Assembly (NCBI RefSeq): GCF_003400205.1
Contig: NZ_QUQV01000011.1
Coordinates: forward strand, 1 to 64,000
Direction of reading: 5' to 3'
From: Bacillus sp. HNG
GTDB taxonomy: Bacteria; Bacillota; Bacilli; Bacillales; Bacillaceae_L
DNA: 64,000 bases
The notes below the pieces were generated by a model. The model was not told the origin of the DNA. It saw only the letters and a list, made by a program, of their open reading frames with translations, and made no database searches. Shown piece after piece: positions 44,131 to 52,734 of this stretch (position 1 is the stretch's first letter; every line of letters begins with the position of its first letter). Position numbers and translations under genes: made by a program.

Positions 44131-44158
44131 AAAAAACCAGCGTTCAATCCGCTGGCTT
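44131..44158 (-). terminator. Terminator of the ECF operon
   Basis: On the minus strand AGCCAGCGG-ATTGAA-CGCTGG is followed by TTTTTTAA, 28 bp past the stop of the PHP gene. Confidence 0.82.
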
Positions 44159-44185
44159 TGACCTAACAAGTATCTTAATTGTTTA

Positions 44186-44953
44186 TTACTTCACGCTTTC
44201 CAATTCCAACTTAGCCTTTTCAATCGCTTTTAATCGAATCGCTTCTGAGACTCGTTCATGCAAGTCACTTGCAACTTCAATCGTGAACTCCTGGTTTGAA
44301 ATAACATCCTTTAATTCCTTGACCGTTGAACAAGATTTTTCAAGCTCCGTATAAACGGCACCATACTGTTTAAAATGATGCGTGTCACTTCCACCAACAA
44401 CTGGTTTACCAAGATCCAACGCAAATGAATGGACATCCTCTTGGTTTTTCTCGATTCCTCGTGTATGCAGGTCTTTGCCATTTAAATCAAAAGCATCTAA
44501 TTGAATGAGTAAAGCTGAATGTAAATTCTTCAATGGGGTACTTGGTCTAAATGGATGTGCACCGATAACCAGCATCTCATAGCGAGATACAAATTCTAAT
44601 AATCTAGCAAATGGGACAAACGCGTCTTTTTCTGTATACCCCTCTAAATCATCTCGTAATGACCGAATATCCGAACGATCACCAATACAGAGGATATGCC
44701 CCACTTCTTTGATATCCACTTCCATGCCTGGAAAGACTTTTAATCCTAAAATGTTATAATATCCATCCTGGTAAGGAAATTGCTCATCTAATTTGTCATA
44801 AACCTCATGAAAATTTTTCGTATTAAAATGTTCGGTTAACGCTATACCATCCAACCCGCTTTCTAAAGCATGTTTTGCCATTTGTATATAATAATCGACC
44901 GAAAAGTCAAATGCCTTTGCTAGCTTTCCGTGTGTATGAAAGTCAAACTTCAA
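44186..44953 (-). CDS. PHP domain phosphoesterase
   Basis: A 255-residue PHP-superfamily protein. Metal-binding motifs are in order: DFHTHGK at residues 3-9, TEHFN near 41, GMEVDIKEVGH near 76-86, IGAHPFRP near 130, and GGSDTHH near 195. The set is consistent with a trinuclear metal site hydrolysing a phosphoester (as in histidinol-phosphatase or YciV-type enzymes). The start is TTG with GGAG upstream. It is the last gene in an ECF transporter operon, so it probably acts on the imported compound or its phosphorylated form. Confidence 0.85.
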   Translation of the reverse strand: MKFDFHTHGKLAKAFDFSVDYYIQMAKHALESGLDGIALTEHFNTKNFHEVYDKLDEQFPYQDGYYNILGLKVFPGMEVDIKEVGHILCIGDRSDIRSLRDDLEGYTEKDAFVPFARLLEFVSRYEMLVIGAHPFRPSTPLKNLHSALLIQLDAFDLNGKDLHTRGIEKNQEDVHSFALDLGKPVVGGSDTHHFKQYGAVYTELEKSCSTVKELKDVISNQEFTIEVASDLHERVSEAIRLKAIEKAKLELESVK

Positions 44954-44968
44954 TGTACCGCACTCCTT

Positions 44969-45787
44969 TTATAGAACAAAATGTAAACTATGAACAATCA
45001 GTAAATAGAAAAATGTTATAAAAATAAATGCATAATCCAAATAAGTTAGTTTTAAATAACCCGTCTTTAATTGGATGAGCTTGCGATTATTGGTTCCATA
45101 AGTAAATCCTTTTGTTTCCAATGCCTCTACCGTTGTGCGCGAACGCTTTGCCGTATTTAGCATTAACGGATAAAATGAACGAATAAAAATTCGTAATAAA
45201 TAGACAATCTTTCGCCAGTAAAGCAGTCCACTCCGTGATGGCGATTTCCCTCTTAATCGATAGGATAATATAATTTGTTGAAATTCCTCGAAAAGAGTTG
45301 GCAAAATACGATAGCCATAGGCAATACTAAAAGAAAGCTTATCAGGAAATCCCAGTCTCAGTAGGGCGTCACTAAATTTTTCAGGATTCAAACTTGAAAA
45401 TACAGAAACACTTGCTAGGGAAATGCTAGCTAGTTTAATACTTAACCAGAACATAGGGAGCATGGCCTCGATGTTCCCACCAAATAATAGAGAGAGGAGA
45501 AATAATAGACCAACCTCTCCTATTAAGCCCAAAATAAGAACAGTAAGTATAAGTGGGCTAACCTTCGCTTTATAGGTTAAGAAAACCATAAAGATAAAAT
45601 AGCCGATTAAGATTGTGTGGCTATAAATGAACCATGGAACAATCCCAAAATAACAATACCAAATAAGAAGGACGCGCGGATCAAGCCTTGTTAACATGTT
45701 TTCTTCCACACTATAGGCTGTTCTCACAAGCTCATTTTTTATATATTCTAGGGAAAGCTTATCTTGAAAAAATTTAGCCAGTTCCAA
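44969..45787 (-). CDS. ECF transporter T component (EcfT)
   Basis: A 272-residue membrane protein with about six hydrophobic segments. The cytoplasmic coupling helices include SYRLRGKSPSR and AKRSRTTVEALETKGF, corresponding to the two Arg-containing EcfT signature motifs. The start is TTG, overlapping the end of the ATPase gene by 14 bp. It forms the scaffold of an energy-coupling-factor importer with the fused A-A' ATPase and the S component of this operon. Confidence 0.9.
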   Translation of the reverse strand: MELAKFFQDKLSLEYIKNELVRTAYSVEENMLTRLDPRVLLIWYCYFGIVPWFIYSHTILIGYFIFMVFLTYKAKVSPLILTVLILGLIGEVGLLFLLSLLFGGNIEAMLPMFWLSIKLASISLASVSVFSSLNPEKFSDALLRLGFPDKLSFSIAYGYRILPTLFEEFQQIILSYRLRGKSPSRSGLLYWRKIVYLLRIFIRSFYPLMLNTAKRSRTTVEALETKGFTYGTNNRKLIQLKTGYLKLTYLDYAFIFITFFYLLIVHSLHFVL

Positions 45788-47483
45788 CTAATTCACCTCG
45801 TTCTTTAGCGAGTTTCCAACTTTCAACAAAGGATTCCACTGTTAAATGGATTGGAAACTGAAGTTGATTACTAAGCGTAACGATCTGTGGAACAATTAAA
45901 CCAGCACGATTCAAAATGTCTTCATGAGATAATACCTCTTCCGGTGAGCCGTCATTAATGAGTTGCCCATCGTGCATGACGAGGATTCGATTCGCCCATT
46001 CCGCCACAAGCTGCATATCATGTGTTGCAATGATCACTGTATCGACATGTTCTTCAAGCTTCTTAAGCATCAAAACTACTTTATTTTTCGTAGCAATATC
46101 TAGATTAGCAGTAGGCTCATCTAAAATAATGATTGAAGGACTCATCGCAACACCAATCGCCAGAGAAACACGTCGTTGTTGACCACCGCTTAATAAACGG
46201 GCATCTCGATCTTGCAAGTCAATTAAATCGAAATCAGCCAAAATCCGATCAACTTTTGTTGAATAATCCTCCACTTTTCTCGCTTTTAAGTAATATTCAA
46301 TTTCCTTTCGAACACTATCATCAATAAACATTTCCTCAGGATTTTGATAAATATAGGCGACATGGTTTGACATGACTTCAGGCGTAAACTTCGTGATTGG
46401 AAGATTCGTAAACTCAATATCTCCATCTGAACGTTTCACAATCCCACTTATGACTTTTAAGAGAGTAGATTTACCCGAACCATTGTTTCCAACCAAAGCA
46501 ACCTTATCTCCCTTAAAAAATGTGGTCGAAACGTTTTTTAGCGCAGCCTTTGGTTGTTTTTGAATGGAACGGTAGTGAACTGTAATATCCCGTAATGAAA
46601 GAATGGGGTTTGTACTCTCTTGTTTTACGTTCTCTAGCTCATCAACAACAGGTATTCTCCCGCCAAAATACTCAACAGCTTCTTCTATAGTAATCGGGTA
46701 TTCAGCATTTTTATTCACATGGTAAGCTGCTAAGGTAACCTGTGGAGGATAGATTTGTCTGAAAACCAACTCGTCTACTCTCGAAAGGGCATCACGTACC
46801 TGTTTCTTCCAGATAACTTTCCCTTTATCCATTAACACCACATTGCTACAATAATCTGCAATAAATTCTGCATGATGTTCAATCGTGATTATCGTGATCC
46901 CATGTGTTTCGTTCAGCTTTTTTAAAACATCATAGATTTGCCTTGCATGATAGGGATCAAGCTGGGAAACTGGTTCATCGACTATTAATAGTTTTGGTTT
47001 CATCGCAATTGCGCCTGCCAACGCAAGTAAATGCTTTTTTCCCCCACTTAACTGCCAGGTAAACTCATTTGCTACGTCAGAAAGACCGGTTACTTCTAAC
47101 GCCCATTTTCCTCGTTCTTTAAAATCAGCTAACCCATAATTTAACGGTGCAAAAGATGCATCATCAATAACCGTGGGACGTAATAATTGATTTTCAAAGT
47201 CCTGATACACATATCCAATTACTTGTGAAAGCTTTGCCACATTATGCTCAGACGTATCTAATCCATCAACAACAACGTTCCCCGAAAATTCACCAACATA
47301 AAATCGGGGTATAAGCCCATTCATCGTTTTACAAAGAGTTGATTTACCAGAACCATTTCCACCGATAATCGCAAGGAACTCCCCCTCCTCTATCGTTAAA
47401 GAAGCCCCATTTAAAACTTTGGTATCACTACCTGGATATTGAAAACTTACATTTTGAATCTTAACGAATGGGTTAGCCTGCAC
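45774..47483 (-). CDS. ECF transporter fused A-A' ATPase
   Basis: About 569 residues with two ABC ATPase domains in one chain. Domain 1 has GGNGSGKST, QLSGGKKHLLALA and LLIVDEPVSQLD. Domain 2 has VGNNGSGKST, LLSGGQQRRVSLA and IIILDEPTANLD. The first signature (SGGKK) deviates slightly from SGGQ. Such tandem proteins replace the EcfA/EcfA' pair in group I (dedicated) ECF transporters. GTG at 47481-47483 is preferred because GAGG lies nine bases upstream; an ATG 15 bases earlier is possible. It overlaps the S-component gene. Confidence 0.9.
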   Translation of the reverse strand: MQANPFVKIQNVSFQYPGSDTKVLNGASLTIEEGEFLAIIGGNGSGKSTLCKTMNGLIPRFYVGEFSGNVVVDGLDTSEHNVAKLSQVIGYVYQDFENQLLRPTVIDDASFAPLNYGLADFKERGKWALEVTGLSDVANEFTWQLSGGKKHLLALAGAIAMKPKLLIVDEPVSQLDPYHARQIYDVLKKLNETHGITIITIEHHAEFIADYCSNVVLMDKGKVIWKKQVRDALSRVDELVFRQIYPPQVTLAAYHVNKNAEYPITIEEAVEYFGGRIPVVDELENVKQESTNPILSLRDITVHYRSIQKQPKAALKNVSTTFFKGDKVALVGNNGSGKSTLLKVISGIVKRSDGDIEFTNLPITKFTPEVMSNHVAYIYQNPEEMFIDDSVRKEIEYYLKARKVEDYSTKVDRILADFDLIDLQDRDARLLSGGQQRRVSLAIGVAMSPSIIILDEPTANLDIATKNKVVLMLKKLEEHVDTVIIATHDMQLVAEWANRILVMHDGQLINDGSPEEVLSHEDILNRAGLIVPQIVTLSNQLQFPIHLTVESFVESWKLAKERGELVGTG

Positions 47484-48348
47484 GGTTGATGTCCTCATTT
47501 GATTTGTTTTCCTTACCTTTTTTCAATAAGAATAAAATGATACCCAATGAACAAATAGCTGCAACACCAATTACAATCCAGATCACCATGTCACCATATA
47601 CATCAACAAACTCTGGCTCCCAAACCGCAAATTCAATATCCATTTCACTTAGGGTTTCAGCACCAAAAGCTACAAGAGATAAAATAATGGCAGTAATCAC
47701 AAATTTCGGTGTAAATACTTTTCCTGCTGAAACTCGAACTTGACTTGTGCGAGGCTTCATTCCTAGTAATGGTTCAATTTTTCCGTATAATCGCGGTACT
47801 AAATACATCGTTGGAAGTAACACAAATAATGTTCCAGAGAAGATTAAATCCGTTAGAAACTCTACCCCTTCGACCACAAAGATACTCTCTGCCAAGCCTT
47901 CGACTGCTTCAAAATCCTCTACCCCAATGACAACCTTTAAAATGTCAACCACCGTAGCAATCACGAGGAAAATACCGTAACCCGCGATCGCAGCAAATCC
48001 GACCTGCGCTGCATTTTTAGGATTGCGAACGATCATACCACCGATTGCCATTCCAAGTGAAAAAAGTATAAACTTTTCAATTTCCCCAATTCCACCAAAT
48101 TGTCCAAGCATAAGTTCACCAAAGATGATTTCACCAGTTGATGCACCAATCGCAGCATAAAGCGGATGGAACAAAATACATAATGTTAAAGGTATAAATG
48201 CAAAAGCGTCAATGGACAATTCAATTGGACCTAAGTTTACTGAAGGAACCAATTCTGTAAACATGTTGCTTAACCCGTAAAGACACATTGATAAAATAAA
48301 TACCATCATTTTTTGAGACTGCGTTAATTCGTATGGCTTCGTTACCAT
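47473..48348 (-). CDS. ECF transporter S component (substrate-binding membrane protein)
   Basis: A 291-residue membrane protein with about seven to eight hydrophobic segments, the first being MMVFILSMCLYGLSNM and the third carrying AAIGASTGEIIFGELM, typical of ECF S components. It is longer than classical S components (180-220 residues) because of an additional C-terminal extracytoplasmic part (SEMDIEFAVWEPEF) and last helix. I recall related proteins being mislabelled as FtsQ; nothing here resembles FtsQ. The substrate is unknown. GGAGGG precedes the ATG; it is the first gene of the operon. Confidence 0.78.
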   Translation of the reverse strand: MVTKPYELTQSQKMMVFILSMCLYGLSNMFTELVPSVNLGPIELSIDAFAFIPLTLCILFHPLYAAIGASTGEIIFGELMLGQFGGIGEIEKFILFSLGMAIGGMIVRNPKNAAQVGFAAIAGYGIFLVIATVVDILKVVIGVEDFEAVEGLAESIFVVEGVEFLTDLIFSGTLFVLLPTMYLVPRLYGKIEPLLGMKPRTSQVRVSAGKVFTPKFVITAIILSLVAFGAETLSEMDIEFAVWEPEFVDVYGDMVIWIVIGVAAICSLGIILFLLKKGKENKSNEDINRAG

Positions 48349-48454
48349 AATAAATCCCTCCCCATGTTTTATATCAACTTCATTGTAGGTAATGATTGTA
48401 AATCTAGTATTAAGGAATTATCAGGAAATTGTAATTTATTTTCAAAATAATCTT

Positions 48455-48474
48455 AATGAAAAATTTTTTTCATT
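48455..48474. promoter_or_regulatory. Candidate RpiR operator
   Basis: AATGAAAAATTTTTTTCATT is a near-perfect dyad in the region shared by the divergent ECF operon and RpiR gene. TGAAA-N-TTTCA symmetry is usual for MurR/RpiR regulators. Confidence 0.5.
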
Positions 48475-48505
48475 TTATGTTACATTAATACTGGAGGAGA
48501 TCGTA

Positions 48506-49348
48506 ATGAATTTTTCTTGTGATGTATCACAACTAACGACAAATCAAATCAAAATTGCTGATTTCATCAAGAAAATGGGAGATAGGATTTTATACTATTC
48601 TGAGACAGAGCTTGCAAAGGAATTGAAGATAAGCAATGCAACGATTTCTCGTTTCTGGAAAAAAATCGGATATGAAAATTTCAAAGCCTTTAAATCGAAT
48701 ATCATTCAAAATGAACAAATAGCACCCGAGAAGAAGCTACAGCATTCATTAACACAAATCCAAAAACAACAGGTAAAGATCCATGAACATTTGTTATCGA
48801 TCATGGACCTCCAGATTAAACATACACTGGAGGAACTCGATGTAAGTCGATTTAAAGAAGCCATTTCCCTGATGTCTACGTGTCGAAGACTTTATATTCA
48901 CTCGCCTTCCTCTGCTGAAGGTATCGCTGTCCTAATGAAGCACCGATTAAAGCGATTTGGCTTGGATATTGAAATCATCCCAAAGAGTGGCCATGAATTA
49001 TTTGAATCTCTTTTGCATTTTCAAGAAGAGGACGTGGTATTTTTATTCGGATTTGTTTCCATGACAAAAGAAGCCTATGTCATTCTTGACTACGCGAAAA
49101 AGAAGAACTATAAAACAATCATCCTTACAGATCAACTGATTTCTGACTTTCAAGACCAAGGGGATTATATTTTCTACACAAACCGGGGAGAACTATGGGA
49201 GTTTCACTCGATGATTGCTCCAACATTTTTAATAGAAAGTTTCATTCTCGGTATTGGTCAATTCCTAGAGGAACAATCGTTACGCAATCTAGAGCAGCTT
49301 AGCGAATTACGAAAAACATACAAGGATCAGCTGCCACGATTGCGATAA
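48506..49348 (+). CDS. MurR/RpiR family transcriptional regulator
   Basis: A 280-residue regulator. The N-terminal HTH_6 domain (TTNQIKIADFIKKMGDRILYYS, then ELAKELKISNATISRFWKKIGYENF) is followed by a SIS sugar-phosphate-binding domain (YIHSPSSAEGIAVLMKHRLKRFG, VFLFGFVSMTKEAYVIL). The start ATG at 48506 has GGAGGAG six bases upstream; the frame extends further up without a site. Divergent from the ECF/PHP operon, it probably controls it in response to a phosphorylated sugar-like ligand. Confidence 0.92.
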   Translation: MNFSCDVSQLTTNQIKIADFIKKMGDRILYYSETELAKELKISNATISRFWKKIGYENFKAFKSNIIQNEQIAPEKKLQHSLTQIQKQQVKIHEHLLSIMDLQIKHTLEELDVSRFKEAISLMSTCRRLYIHSPSSAEGIAVLMKHRLKRFGLDIEIIPKSGHELFESLLHFQEEDVVFLFGFVSMTKEAYVILDYAKKKNYKTIILTDQLISDFQDQGDYIFYTNRGELWEFHSMIAPTFLIESFILGIGQFLEEQSLRNLEQLSELRKTYKDQLPRLR

Positions 49349-49445
49349 ACTGAAAATCCAAATCACAAAAAACGATGTCTTTATTAAATTTAACAATTTC
49401 TCTGCGAGTACCTCAACAATAAAAATAAACGTAGAAGAAACTGAA

Positions 49446-49482
49446 ATAGCAGAGTAATTCGTATCAGAATTAACTCTGCTAT
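49446..49482. terminator. Hairpin downstream of RpiR gene
   Basis: A stem ATAGCAGAGT-AATTC / GAATT-ACTCTGCTAT with one bulged base lies 100 bp past the RpiR stop. No T-run follows, so termination is uncertain. Confidence 0.5.
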
Positions 49483-49497
49483 TGCTGATTTGATTAT

Positions 49498-49521
49498 AAA
49501 AAAACGACAGTTCTTCTGTCG
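49498..49521 (-). terminator. Minus-strand terminator
   Basis: On the minus strand CCGACAG-AAGAA-CTGTCG is followed by TTTTTTT. It would end transcripts coming from the SDR gene region toward the RpiR gene. Confidence 0.75.
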
Positions 49522-49570
49522 GCATTAAAATTACTTATTGGAATAGCATCTAAAGTGTTTAATATAGAAA

Positions 49571-49588
49571 AGCCGCCAAAATGGCAGC
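49571..49588 (-). terminator. Terminator of SDR gene
   Basis: On the minus strand GGCTGCC-ATTTT-GGCGGC is followed by TTTTC, 55 bp past the SDR stop codon. Confidence 0.7.
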
Positions 49589-49642
49589 CTATTCTTTAAC
49601 TTAAGATTTTATTTAATTTGAATAACCAACGAATTTGTCCTT

Positions 49643-50398
49643 TTAACTTCGATAAAATCCACCTTCAGAATGGATAATCTGTCCTGTTATCCAATTTGCA
49701 TCTTCACTAGCAAGAAAAGCAATAATGCGTGCAGCGTCTTCTGGCAGCCCAATACGACCCATTAAGAATTTAGGGAGTAAATGTTTTCTTATATCTTCCG
49801 TCATCCAATTTGAATCTGTTGGTCCTGGGTTAACTGCATTTACTGTTATACCTAATGGTGCCAACTCAGCTGATAAAGATAATGTAAAGGATGAAATTGC
49901 ACCTTTTGAGGCAACATATGCTAAATTCCCGGGCATAGCACCAAGCTCTTGACCAGATGTTAAATTAATAATACGTCCCCACATTCTACCTTTTTTCTGA
50001 AAACGACGGGCAAATTCAACAGAAAGAAGACAAGTCGCTCTAACATTTACATCGTAATGTTCATCTAATGTCTTTGCATCTAAATCCATATAATTTGAAT
50101 CAACTGAATGTGCTGCATTATTAATTAGTATGGAAGGAAAACCTAATCTTTTTGAAACTTCATCCAATAGGAATAAGTATGAATCAAACTTAGATAAATC
50201 AATTTGTAACCCTTCACATCGAACTCCCATTTCTAAGATTTCACTTTGAAATATATCTGGCCACTCAGAATCGGAATTCCAGTAAGTAAAAAATATATTT
50301 ATACCCTGAGAAGCTAACTTACGACATACAGCAGCACCTATTCCTCTTTGGTTACTTACGCCTGTGATAAATGCAATTTTATCTTGTTTACTAGTCAT
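49643..50398 (-). CDS. SDR family oxidoreductase (3-ketoacyl-ACP reductase-like)
   Basis: A 251-residue classical short-chain dehydrogenase. ITGVSNQRGIGAAVCRKL is the nucleotide-binding motif with a small insertion, NNAAHS the structural Asn-Ala, SGQE the catalytic Ser region, and YVASK the Tyr/Lys pair. The C-terminal motif EDAARIIAFLASEDANWITGQ-I-GG is typical of FabG-like enzymes. The substrate is unknown. GGAGGG precedes the ATG. The long leader contains an inverted-repeat-flanked segment. Confidence 0.88.
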   Translation of the reverse strand: MTSKQDKIAFITGVSNQRGIGAAVCRKLASQGINIFFTYWNSDSEWPDIFQSEILEMGVRCEGLQIDLSKFDSYLFLLDEVSKRLGFPSILINNAAHSVDSNYMDLDAKTLDEHYDVNVRATCLLSVEFARRFQKKGRMWGRIINLTSGQELGAMPGNLAYVASKGAISSFTLSLSAELAPLGITVNAVNPGPTDSNWMTEDIRKHLLPKFLMGRIGLPEDAARIIAFLASEDANWITGQIIHSEGGFYRS

Positions 50399-50435
50399 TA
50401 ATATCCCTCCGAATAAAGGGACCTATGATGATGTT

Positions 50436-50660
50436 ATTAGAGATGTAGATTTCCCGAAACAACATAAAGCAGCTACAAAGGTAACTGCTTCGTAAACGGG
50501 CCATTTATAACTCCACACCATTTATCCCTTGAATGATTAAAAATAGACAGACCACACCCATAATTTTTATGCAAAAACGATCTGTCTCTATCCAGTTAAT
50601 TAATCATTACAAGGTTTTCCACATGTAGAATCTAGATTCCCCTCTCATTACATCTCTAAT
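50436..50660. repeat. 225-bp segment bounded by 12-bp inverted repeats
   Basis: ATTAGAGATGTA (50436-50447) is repeated in inverse orientation as TACATCTCTAAT (50649-50660). The segment lies between the SDR start and the next gene and has no coding frame with a ribosome-binding site. Inside are two hairpins (AGACAGA/TCTGTCT and AGCAG/CTGCT types). It may be a small MITE-like element or a structured 5' leader of the SDR gene. Confidence 0.35.
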
Positions 50661-50708
50661 TTAGATGTTAACAGAATAATTAATTAAGTCAAAGATTGTC
50701 ACAAAATA

Positions 50709-50728
50709 AAGCACCCTTTAGTTTAATA
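50709..50728. repeat. Dispersed repeat fragment R6
   Basis: AAGCACCCTTTAGTTTAATA is the inner end of the dispersed repeat without a recognisable partner arm. Confidence 0.4.
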
Positions 50729-50847
50729 AGAACCCCCCATAATTCTACTTAAATTCAAAAATTTTAAAAATTTAAGTGTATCTATTTTTAAAGCGTGCTA
50801 CATTCGAAATGTAGCAAACAAAAAGGATAAGAAAGGAGATAAAAGTG

Positions 50848-51297
50848 ATGAAATTTAAAGTAGAAACATTTCCAGACTATCGTATTGCTTATATCCGACG
50901 AATTGGTCCTTATGGTCCTGCAAATTTTGAAGTAATGGAGAAGCTAAAAAAATGGGCTAAGGAGAAAAATCTTCTTGAGTCGGCAATTCTATTTGCAATC
51001 CCACAAGATAATCCAGAATTAACTCTTCCTGACAACTGTAGATTTGATGCTTGCATTGTGATTCCAAGTGATTATCAAGTGGAAGATTCGGTCTTTGAAG
51101 GAGACCTTTCTGGTGGAAAGTACCTTATTTACGAAGTCAAACATACAGCAGAGGATATTCAAAAAGCATATTCTGATATTTTTCTATCCCTACAAAGCAA
51201 TGGATATGAAATGGATAACAAACCAATTATGGAAAAATACATTGGTGATATGATTAGCAACCCTTATTGCGAAATATGTGTTCCTGTTAAACCATAA
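50848..51297 (+). CDS. GyrI-like (AraC effector-binding) domain protein
   Basis: A 149-residue stand-alone GyrI-like domain. It has FPDYRIAYIRRIGPYG at the N-terminus, an internal repeat of the fold with CRFDACIVIPSDYQ, GGKYLIYEVKHTAEDIQ, and a C-terminal EICVPVKP strand. Such proteins bind small hydrophobic or cationic compounds and relatives hydrolyse or sequester toxins. AAAGGAG precedes; GTG at 50845 is an alternative start one codon earlier. Confidence 0.85.
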   Translation: MKFKVETFPDYRIAYIRRIGPYGPANFEVMEKLKKWAKEKNLLESAILFAIPQDNPELTLPDNCRFDACIVIPSDYQVEDSVFEGDLSGGKYLIYEVKHTAEDIQKAYSDIFLSLQSNGYEMDNKPIMEKYIGDMISNPYCEICVPVKP

Positions 51298-51389
51298 TGG
51301 TCTTAATTTGCTTGATAAGCACTATTAATTAACATGATAGAGAAGTGGCCAGGGGAATCTTATTCTTTTATATATGGGAGGAAAAGGGT

Positions 51390-52304
51390 ATGAAACAAAA
51401 TGAATCCAGTTTAACTTCCTTAGTTTCGGCTTTCGGTCGAGCATATCATAATAAATATGACACACCCAAAATTTTTGATGATTTTTTGGCAAAAAATTTA
51501 ATTTCCGAAGAAGAGTTTTCAGCTATCAGCAGTAATATGATTAACGGTATACAGTTTTTCAACAGAGATATTGGGCAAAAATTTAAAGAGGATCCAGAGG
51601 AAATTTTAAAATGGATTACACAGGTCCAACTTTCCCCAATACCCTTAGCACGCTCTGCCTATTGCGAAAAAGTATTACTTAATGAAATTAGGTTAGGTGT
51701 AAAACAATATGTCATACTTGGAGCAGGCCTAGATACTTTCTGTTTCCGATATCCAGAGTTGAAAAGCAGATTAAAGATATTTGAAATAGATCATCCAGCT
51801 ACACAAGAATTTAAAAAGAAAAAGTTAGAGGATGCTAAACTTAATATCCCGAATAATCTTCATTTTGTTTCTATGGATTTTACTACTAAATTTCCCCACC
51901 AAGATCTAGCAGATGAAGGGTTTAATAACAAAAAAACTTTCTTTAGCCTCTTAGGTGTTTCATATTATTTAACCAAAGAGGAAAATAAGACCTTGATCAA
52001 TCATTTATTTGCTAACGTCCCACCAGGTAGCTCCATTGTTTTTGATTATGCAGATGAAAAACTTTTTAAAGAAAAAGGAATATCTAATAGAGTTGAAAAT
52101 ATGGTAAAAATGGCTTTAGCAAGTGGAGAACCAATGAAATCGAATTTCACCTATAACGAAATAGAGAATATATTAGAAAAATCAGGTTTACTAATTTATG
52201 AACATTTATCACCAACCACAATAAATGAGCTTTTCTTTAAAAATAGGACGGATTATTTGTCTGCATTCGAGACAATTCATTTTATCCACGCAGTAAAGAA
52301 ATAA
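51390..52304 (+). CDS. Class I SAM-dependent methyltransferase (LCM family)
   Basis: A 304-residue methyltransferase of the leucine carboxyl methyltransferase-like group often annotated as putative O-methyltransferase. ARSAYCEKVLLNEI is followed by the SAM motif VILGAGLDTFCFRYPE, an acidic LKIFEIDHPATQ strand, and LLGVSYYLTKEE. Start ATG 51390, eight bases after GGAGG; the longer frame lacks a site. In bacteria these enzymes methylate small molecules, but the substrate cannot be told. Confidence 0.88.
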   Translation: MKQNESSLTSLVSAFGRAYHNKYDTPKIFDDFLAKNLISEEEFSAISSNMINGIQFFNRDIGQKFKEDPEEILKWITQVQLSPIPLARSAYCEKVLLNEIRLGVKQYVILGAGLDTFCFRYPELKSRLKIFEIDHPATQEFKKKKLEDAKLNIPNNLHFVSMDFTTKFPHQDLADEGFNNKKTFFSLLGVSYYLTKEENKTLINHLFANVPPGSSIVFDYADEKLFKEKGISNRVENMVKMALASGEPMKSNFTYNEIENILEKSGLLIYEHLSPTTINELFFKNRTDYLSAFETIHFIHAVKK

Positions 52305-52316
52305 TTTTCTAATTTA

Positions 52317-52357
52317 AAAGCCTCTCAATGATAATGGTGATTGAGTGGCTTTTTTCT
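52317..52357 (+). terminator. Intrinsic terminator after methyltransferase
   Basis: A stem AAAGCC-CTCAAT / ATTGAG-GGCTTT with one bulge on each side is followed by TTTT, 13 bp after the stop. Confidence 0.85.
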
Positions 52358-52401
52358 ATTTAAATGAGACATTCAATTAATATTGCTTATTAAACTCTAT
52401 T

Positions 52402-52467
52402 CTGATTCGTTACTTGAAGGAAAAAGCGATCCTTCGCTATGGAAGACTCGCACCCTTTAATTGAAGT
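52402..52467. repeat. Dispersed palindromic repeat, copy R7 (full)
   Basis: CTGATTCGTTACTTGAAG is followed by AAAAAGCGATCCTTC, a loop, GAAGACTCGCACCC and TTTAATTGAAG. The stem is now GCGA/TCGC, unlike GGTGC or GATGC in other copies, yet still paired. Confidence 0.65.
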
Positions 52468-52473
52468 TGAATA

Positions 52474-52523
52474 ACTTATAACAGTGGAACATTTTCGAAG
52501 TGTTCCACTGTTATAAGTTTTTG
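52474..52523. terminator. Long perfect hairpin, bidirectional terminator
   Basis: An 18-base perfect stem (ACTTATAACAGTGGAACA / TGTTCCACTGTTATAAGT) is followed by TTTTTGC on the plus strand. On the minus strand it begins seven bases after the stop of the 69-residue gene. Confidence 0.75.
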
Positions 52524-52524
52524 C

Positions 52525-52734
52525 TTATGATTCTTTACTTGAATATCTCCCTTTAGAGAACGATACAGCGAAAAGAAATAAATTTGCTACCCCTAATATC
52601 ATCAGTAAAATTGTGACCGACTTTCTAAATAAAGAGAAAGATACCCAATTCTCCATTTGAGTTATAGTAATTAGTAGGATACTCACAGAAATTAGTAGTT
52701 GGGAAACTAATAATCCCTTATTTTGATTTCTCAT
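52525..52734 (-). CDS. Small membrane protein (69 aa)
   Basis: A 69-residue protein with two hydrophobic segments (LLVSQLLISVSILLITI and VTILLMILGVANLFLFAV) and a basic/serine-rich end (SKGRYSSKES). AGGTG lies ten bases upstream of the ATG. There is no recognised family. It has a terminator directly after the stop. Confidence 0.6.
   Translation of the reverse strand: MRNQNKGLLVSQLLISVSILLITITQMENWVSFSLFRKSVTILLMILGVANLFLFAVSFSKGRYSSKES

Noticed and set aside
47473-48348. FtsQ-like cell division protein label for the ECF S component
   Set aside because: The protein is polytopic with S-component features and lies in an ECF operon; FtsQ is bitopic with a POTRA domain.
50490-50640. GGGTGTGGT near a terminator-like hairpin in the SDR leader, considered as a T-box
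   Set aside because: The conserved T-box sequence (GGGTGGTACCGCG) is not present, and the motif is in the wrong arm of the hairpin.
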